Positions 61,172 through 64,000 of a stretch of 64,000 nt of DNA are shown here, piece by piece. Numbering within the stretch: the first letter of the stretch is position 1; each line of letters begins with the position of its first letter. The translations under genes were made by a program, and so were the position numbers. Source of the stretch: CAWCTD01 sp963798455. GTDB taxonomy: Bacteria; Acidobacteriota; Terriglobia; Bryobacterales; Bryobacteraceae. The stretch is from contig CAWCTD010000004.1 of NCBI GenBank assembly GCA_963798455.1, forward strand, positions 1,240,001 to 1,304,000, in the 5' to 3' direction. The notes under the pieces are model-generated. The model was not told the DNA's origin. It saw only the letters and a list, made by a program, of their open reading frames with translations, and did no database searches.

Positions 61172-61537
61172 TCAGGCCCGGCACACGTGCCCGCCGCCGG
61201 AGTGGTCACAGGTGCTCGGGCCGAGCACGAGCGTCCCAGCGAGATATTGCTCGACAAGAGAACCGGCGCTGGCGGCCGGTGCTCCAGTGAGGACTTGAAT
61301 CGAAGCCGCCGCGAAGTGGGTATGGGCGCGTGAGCCCATGCCACCGGCAATCACAAGGTTCACCCCGCGCGCTTTGAGCCACGACGGCAGCAGCCCAGGC
61401 TGATGTTCCGGCGCCTCCACTTCCGTGCTGCCCGTGATTTCGCGCTTATCCGTATCCACGTCCAGGAGGGCGAACTTCTCGCAGTGCCCGAAATGCGCGG
61501 CCAGTTGTCCTTCCGCCAAGGGAATCGCAATACGCAT
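61172..61537 (-). CDS. Dinitrogenase iron-molybdenum cofactor (NifX/NifB C-terminal) domain protein
   Basis: A 121-residue protein of the NifX/NafY-like family, which binds iron-sulfur or molybdenum-cofactor precursors. MRIAIPLAEGQLAAHFGHCE has the conserved HFGHC motif near residue 15, VNLVIAGGMGSRAHTHF follows, and CDHSGGGHVC at the C-terminus adds another Cys/His cluster. No nif genes are nearby; such proteins also occur alone and next to regulators in non-nitrogen-fixers. An AT-rich palindrome lies before its gene. Paired with a Cys-rich PadR and iron-sulfur redox genes, it fits metal-cluster handling. Confidence 0.85.
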   Translation of the reverse strand: MRIAIPLAEGQLAAHFGHCEKFALLDVDTDKREITGSTEVEAPEHQPGLLPSWLKARGVNLVIAGGMGSRAHTHFAAASIQVLTGAPAASAGSLVEQYLAGTLVLGPSTCDHSGGGHVCRA

Positions 61538-61570
61538 AATGAGTCCTCTTCTTTCCTCTGCGTTCCATTA

Positions 61571-61601
61571 GATGTAATGAACACTTATATTATAATACAT
61601 C
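61571..61601 (-). promoter_or_regulatory. AT-rich promoter region with GATGTA...TACATC dyad
   Basis: A 31-base dyad with outer arms GATGTA and TACATC lies 33 bases before the NifX-like gene and surrounds a TATAAT that can serve as its -10 box. ATGT/ACAT arms are the hallmark of PadR operators, though the 21-base spacing here is wider than usual. Probably the control site for the NifX-like gene. Confidence 0.4.
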
Positions 61602-61634
61602 CTACCGTAATGTCCCAGCGGCCCACGGAGCTGG

Positions 61635-63002
61635 CTAATCTGGCCGGGGGGCCGGTGCACCCAGCTCCGCCGACATCTTGCGGGCGATAAGCATGGCCAT
61701 CTCCAGCGCCTGCTCGCCGTTCAGGCGCGGGTCCACTTCCGACCTGTAGTCGCGACTCAGGTCCGCCTCGGCGAGGCCGCGCGCTCCGCCGGTGCATTCG
61801 GTCACGTCCTCACCCGTCAGCTCGAAATGCACTCCCCCCAGGCGGCTGCCGGCTGCGGCGTGGATGTCGAATGACTGCTCGAGTTCGCTCAGGATCTCGT
61901 CGAAGCGGCGGGTCTTGATACCACTTTCGGTCACTCTAGTGTTGCCGTGCATCGGGTCCGAGCACCACAGCACACTTCTTCCCGCGGCGCGCACCGCCTC
62001 GATCAGGGGCGGCAAGCACGCGGCAACGCGCCCGGCTCCGAAGCGATGAATGAACGTCAGCCTCCCCGGATCGCCCCGGGGATCGAGCTTGTCGATAAGG
62101 CGCAAGAGTGCAACCGGTGTCATGGCCGGCCCCACTTTCACCGCAATGGGGTTCACGATGCCGCGGAAGTACTCGGCGTGCGCCCCGTCCGGATCGGAGG
62201 TACGCATGCCGAGCCACGGGAAATGCGTCGAGAGGTTGTACCAGCGCCCGCTCCGTTCCTCGCGGCGGGTCTGAGCTTCCTCATAGGCGAGGTGGAGCCC
62301 TTCATGGCTGGTATAGAAGTCCACCCGCTCGATTTCGCCGGCGTGGATGCCAAGAACATTCTCAAGGAAGAGCAGCGACTCGGCGATGTTCGACACGACA
62401 CGGCGGTACTCGGGAGCCAGCGGCGAATTCCGTGCCCAGTCCAGATCCCAGTACTCGGGGTGGTGCAGGTCGGCAAAGCCGCCCTTCACCAGCGCCCGGA
62501 TGAAGTTCAGCGTCAAGGCGGCACGGCCGTAGCCCCTGAGGAGGAGTTGAGGATTGGGCGTGCGCTCGGCCTCGGTGAAGCCGGGGCGGTTGATCAGGTC
62601 GCCGCGGTAACTCGGCAAGCTCACCCCGCCGCGGGTTTCCAGGTCCTCGGAGCGAGGCTTGGCGTACTGGCCGGCGAAGCGCCCGACGCGAATTACGGCG
62701 CGCTTGCTGCCCTGCACCAGGACCAGGCTCATCTGCAACAAAATTTTGAGCTTGTTGGTGATGACCTCAGTGTCGCAATCGTCGAAACGCTCGGCGCAAT
62801 CGCCGCCTTCCAGCAGAAACCGGCGCCCCGCGGCAGCGTCGGCCAGTTGGCCTTTGAGCGTCTCGATCTCCCAGGGCGTGACCAGCGGAGGCATCCGCTC
62901 AAGCTCCCCCAACACAGCCTGCAATGCGCTGGCATTCGGGTAAACGGGTTGTTGGAGGGCAGGCTTTGTGCGCCACGACCCCGGGGTCCACGAGTCCGTC
63001 AT
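61635..63002 (-). CDS. Class II 3-deoxy-7-phosphoheptulonate synthase
   Basis: DAHP synthase joins PEP and erythrose-4-phosphate in the first step of the shikimate pathway to aromatic amino acids. The 455-residue length and the motifs LLEGGDCAERFDDC, RVGRFAGQYAKPRSE, VDFYTSHEGLHLAYEEA, GMRTSDPDGAHAEY, NPIAVKVGP and SVLWCSDPMHGNT are those of the type II (plant-like, AroA_II) family. The catalytic metal ligands fall in SHEGL and in the DPMHGN stretch. AGGGGAC stands before the ATG. Both neighbours are on the same strand with small gaps. Confidence 0.95.
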   Translation of the reverse strand: MTDSWTPGSWRTKPALQQPVYPNASALQAVLGELERMPPLVTPWEIETLKGQLADAAAGRRFLLEGGDCAERFDDCDTEVITNKLKILLQMSLVLVQGSKRAVIRVGRFAGQYAKPRSEDLETRGGVSLPSYRGDLINRPGFTEAERTPNPQLLLRGYGRAALTLNFIRALVKGGFADLHHPEYWDLDWARNSPLAPEYRRVVSNIAESLLFLENVLGIHAGEIERVDFYTSHEGLHLAYEEAQTRREERSGRWYNLSTHFPWLGMRTSDPDGAHAEYFRGIVNPIAVKVGPAMTPVALLRLIDKLDPRGDPGRLTFIHRFGAGRVAACLPPLIEAVRAAGRSVLWCSDPMHGNTRVTESGIKTRRFDEILSELEQSFDIHAAAGSRLGGVHFELTGEDVTECTGGARGLAEADLSRDYRSEVDPRLNGEQALEMAMLIARKMSAELGAPAPRPD

Positions 63003-63041
63003 AAGTCCCTGATTAGGTCATCTTCGCAGATCCGGGACCGC

Positions 63042-64000
63042 TCAGCGAGCCGCTTGGACAAGTACGCCGAGTGTCGCCTCGGCGGCCTTGCGCCAGGAGA
63101 ACTGAGAGGCGCGGGCGGGGCCGGCGGCGGCAAGGCGCGAGCGGAGGTCGTCGTCGGAGGCGACGCGGGTCAGGGCGTCGAGCAGCGCCTGGTCGCTGGT
63201 GGGGTCGAACAGCAAGGCCGCCTCCCCGGCGATGCTCTTGAGGGGCTCGATCGAGGAGCAGGCTGTGGGGATTCCAGCGGCCAGCGCCTCCAGCACCGGC
63301 ATGCCGAAGCCTTCGAACAGCGTGGGGTTGACGCAGGCCCAGGCGTGAAGATACAGGTCCACCAGTTCGTCCCTGGGAATCCAGCCTGTCAGGCGTACGG
63401 CGCCCTCCAGACCCAGGTCCGCAATCTGCCGCTCCAGCTTCGCCGTCGCGAAGCCGCGCAGGCCGGCGATCACGAGCCGAAAGTCCGGGCGGGGTTGCCG
63501 GAACTTTGCGAAAACGCGAACCAGCCGCTCGAGATTCTTGTGGGGATGAAGCGTGGAAACGGCCAGAAGGTAGCGTTGCGGCTGGATCTGGCGGCGCTCG
63601 TGTCCCATCTCGAAGAACCGCTCCTCGACGCCGTGGGGCACGACTCGTATCTTGCTTTCGGAAATGTTGTAGTAGCGAAGCAGGTCAGCACGCGTGGCCT
63701 CCGAGACCGCCACCAGCAGCCGCGAACGATGCGCCGCCGCCCACAACAGCAGGCGCCAGAATGGCAGGTCGAACCGGCGAAAGTTTTCCGGATGCCGTTT
63801 GTGCTGGAGATCGTGGAATACCGTCACCGCCGGGCAGGGGCAGAGGACAGGGCTGGTGAATCCTGGGTTGAGGAGTACGTCCACGTGACGGCGGGCGAGT
63901 GCCAGCGGCAGGGCGGCCTGTTCCCAGAGAATTCGCGCCGTCCGGACCACGGCTCGCACGGGTTGTTTGACCACCAGGAAGTTCGCCCGTGGAGGGGCGA
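63042..64000 (-). CDS. GT4-family glycosyltransferase, 5' end cut by window
   Basis: A GT-B-fold glycosyltransferase of family 4 that adds sugars to polysaccharides or glycolipids. The visible 310-plus residues include VVPHGVEERFF and AVSTLHPHKNLERLVRVF (donor-binding start of the C-terminal domain), VRLTGWIPRDELVDLYLHA and LFEGFGMPVLEALAAGIPTACSS, holding the E-x7-E motif. The frame remains open to the last base of the window, so the N-terminus lies beyond 64000. The stop is 39 bases before the DAHP synthase start, on the same strand. Acceptor unknown. Confidence 0.88.
   Translation of the reverse strand, partial: APPRANFLVVKQPVRAVVRTARILWEQAALPLALARRHVDVLLNPGFTSPVLCPCPAVTVFHDLQHKRHPENFRRFDLPFWRLLLWAAAHRSRLLVAVSEATRADLLRYYNISESKIRVVPHGVEERFFEMGHERRQIQPQRYLLAVSTLHPHKNLERLVRVFAKFRQPRPDFRLVIAGLRGFATAKLERQIADLGLEGAVRLTGWIPRDELVDLYLHAWACVNPTLFEGFGMPVLEALAAGIPTACSSIEPLKSIAGEAALLFDPTSDQALLDALTRVASDDDLRSRLAAAGPARASQFSWRKAAEATLGVLVQAAR

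Noticed and set aside
1..64000. CRISPR arrays, tRNA or rRNA genes
   Set aside because: No regularly spaced direct repeats, cloverleaf-like sequences or rRNA-like segments were noticed in reading both strands.

Overview
The window is GC-rich, gene-dense bacterial chromosome, most likely from an Acidobacteriota of the Bryobacterales/Solibacter type. This inference rests on family content seen in the sequence: a very large beta-propeller protein ending in the C-terminal domain typical of Solibacter proteins, a GWxTD-domain protein, two PEP-CTERM proteins, CarboxypepD_reg/beta-barrel proteins and a Tad pilus locus. No rRNA, tRNA or CRISPR array was seen.

Layout. 0-5.6 kb: an A-type Fe-S carrier (cut by the window edge), murQ-murA (peptidoglycan recycling and synthesis, overlapping genes), a PEP-CTERM protein and surface proteins, one of them broken by an in-frame stop. 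5.6-16.1 kb (minus strand): a 987-residue propeller protein, then a Tad/Flp pilus locus (cpaB, cpaC, a cpaE relic, tadA, tadB, tadC). tadA is frameshifted and cpaE is reduced to a stub, so the pilus machine looks disabled or mis-sequenced. 16.2-18.3 kb: a RelE-type toxin-antitoxin pair on a near-consensus leaderless promoter, a REP-like hairpin, and an IS701-family element sitting exactly in the stop codon of an amidase. 18.3-30 kb: amidase with a tiny AtzG/GatC-like partner, otsA-otsB (trehalose), a secreted cyclophilin, a FliA/WhiG-type sigma factor, an HpcH/HpaI aldolase, a small basic protein, and a GWxTD / outer-membrane protein pair. 30.2-34.7 kb: a PDZ-7TM-GAF-PAS histidine kinase with its sigma-54 activator, closed by a clear terminator. 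34.7-49.4 kb: PEP-CTERM protein, hypAB, mtgA, a GH42-like glycosidase, PEP carboxylase, a SpoIIE-type phosphatase, an AsmA protein, an unknown protein, and a soluble lytic transglycosylase.

49.4-51.1 kb is a graveyard: an IS1634-like transposase relic, a gutted sugar-phosphate isomerase and a 129-bp MITE-like inverted repeat. A second amidase with its own small partner follows.

52.8-61.6 kb is the most interesting region. One tightly coupled operon encodes a DsrK/HmcF-type iron-sulfur protein, a NarI/DsrM-type cytochrome b, an HmcB-type ferredoxin and an NrfD-type quinone-interacting membrane protein fused to a six-haem cytochrome c. It continues into a PAS histidine kinase with Cys-rich PAS domains (frameshifted) and two single-domain response regulators. 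A PadR regulator with a Cys/His-rich N-terminus and a NifX-like protein lie next to it, and a perfect palindrome lies upstream. I infer an Hmc/Dsr-like transmembrane redox complex with dedicated signalling. The window ends with class II DAHP synthase and a truncated GT4 glycosyltransferase.

Several otherwise well-conserved genes carry single-base breaks; whether these are real or assembly errors cannot be settled from the sequence alone.
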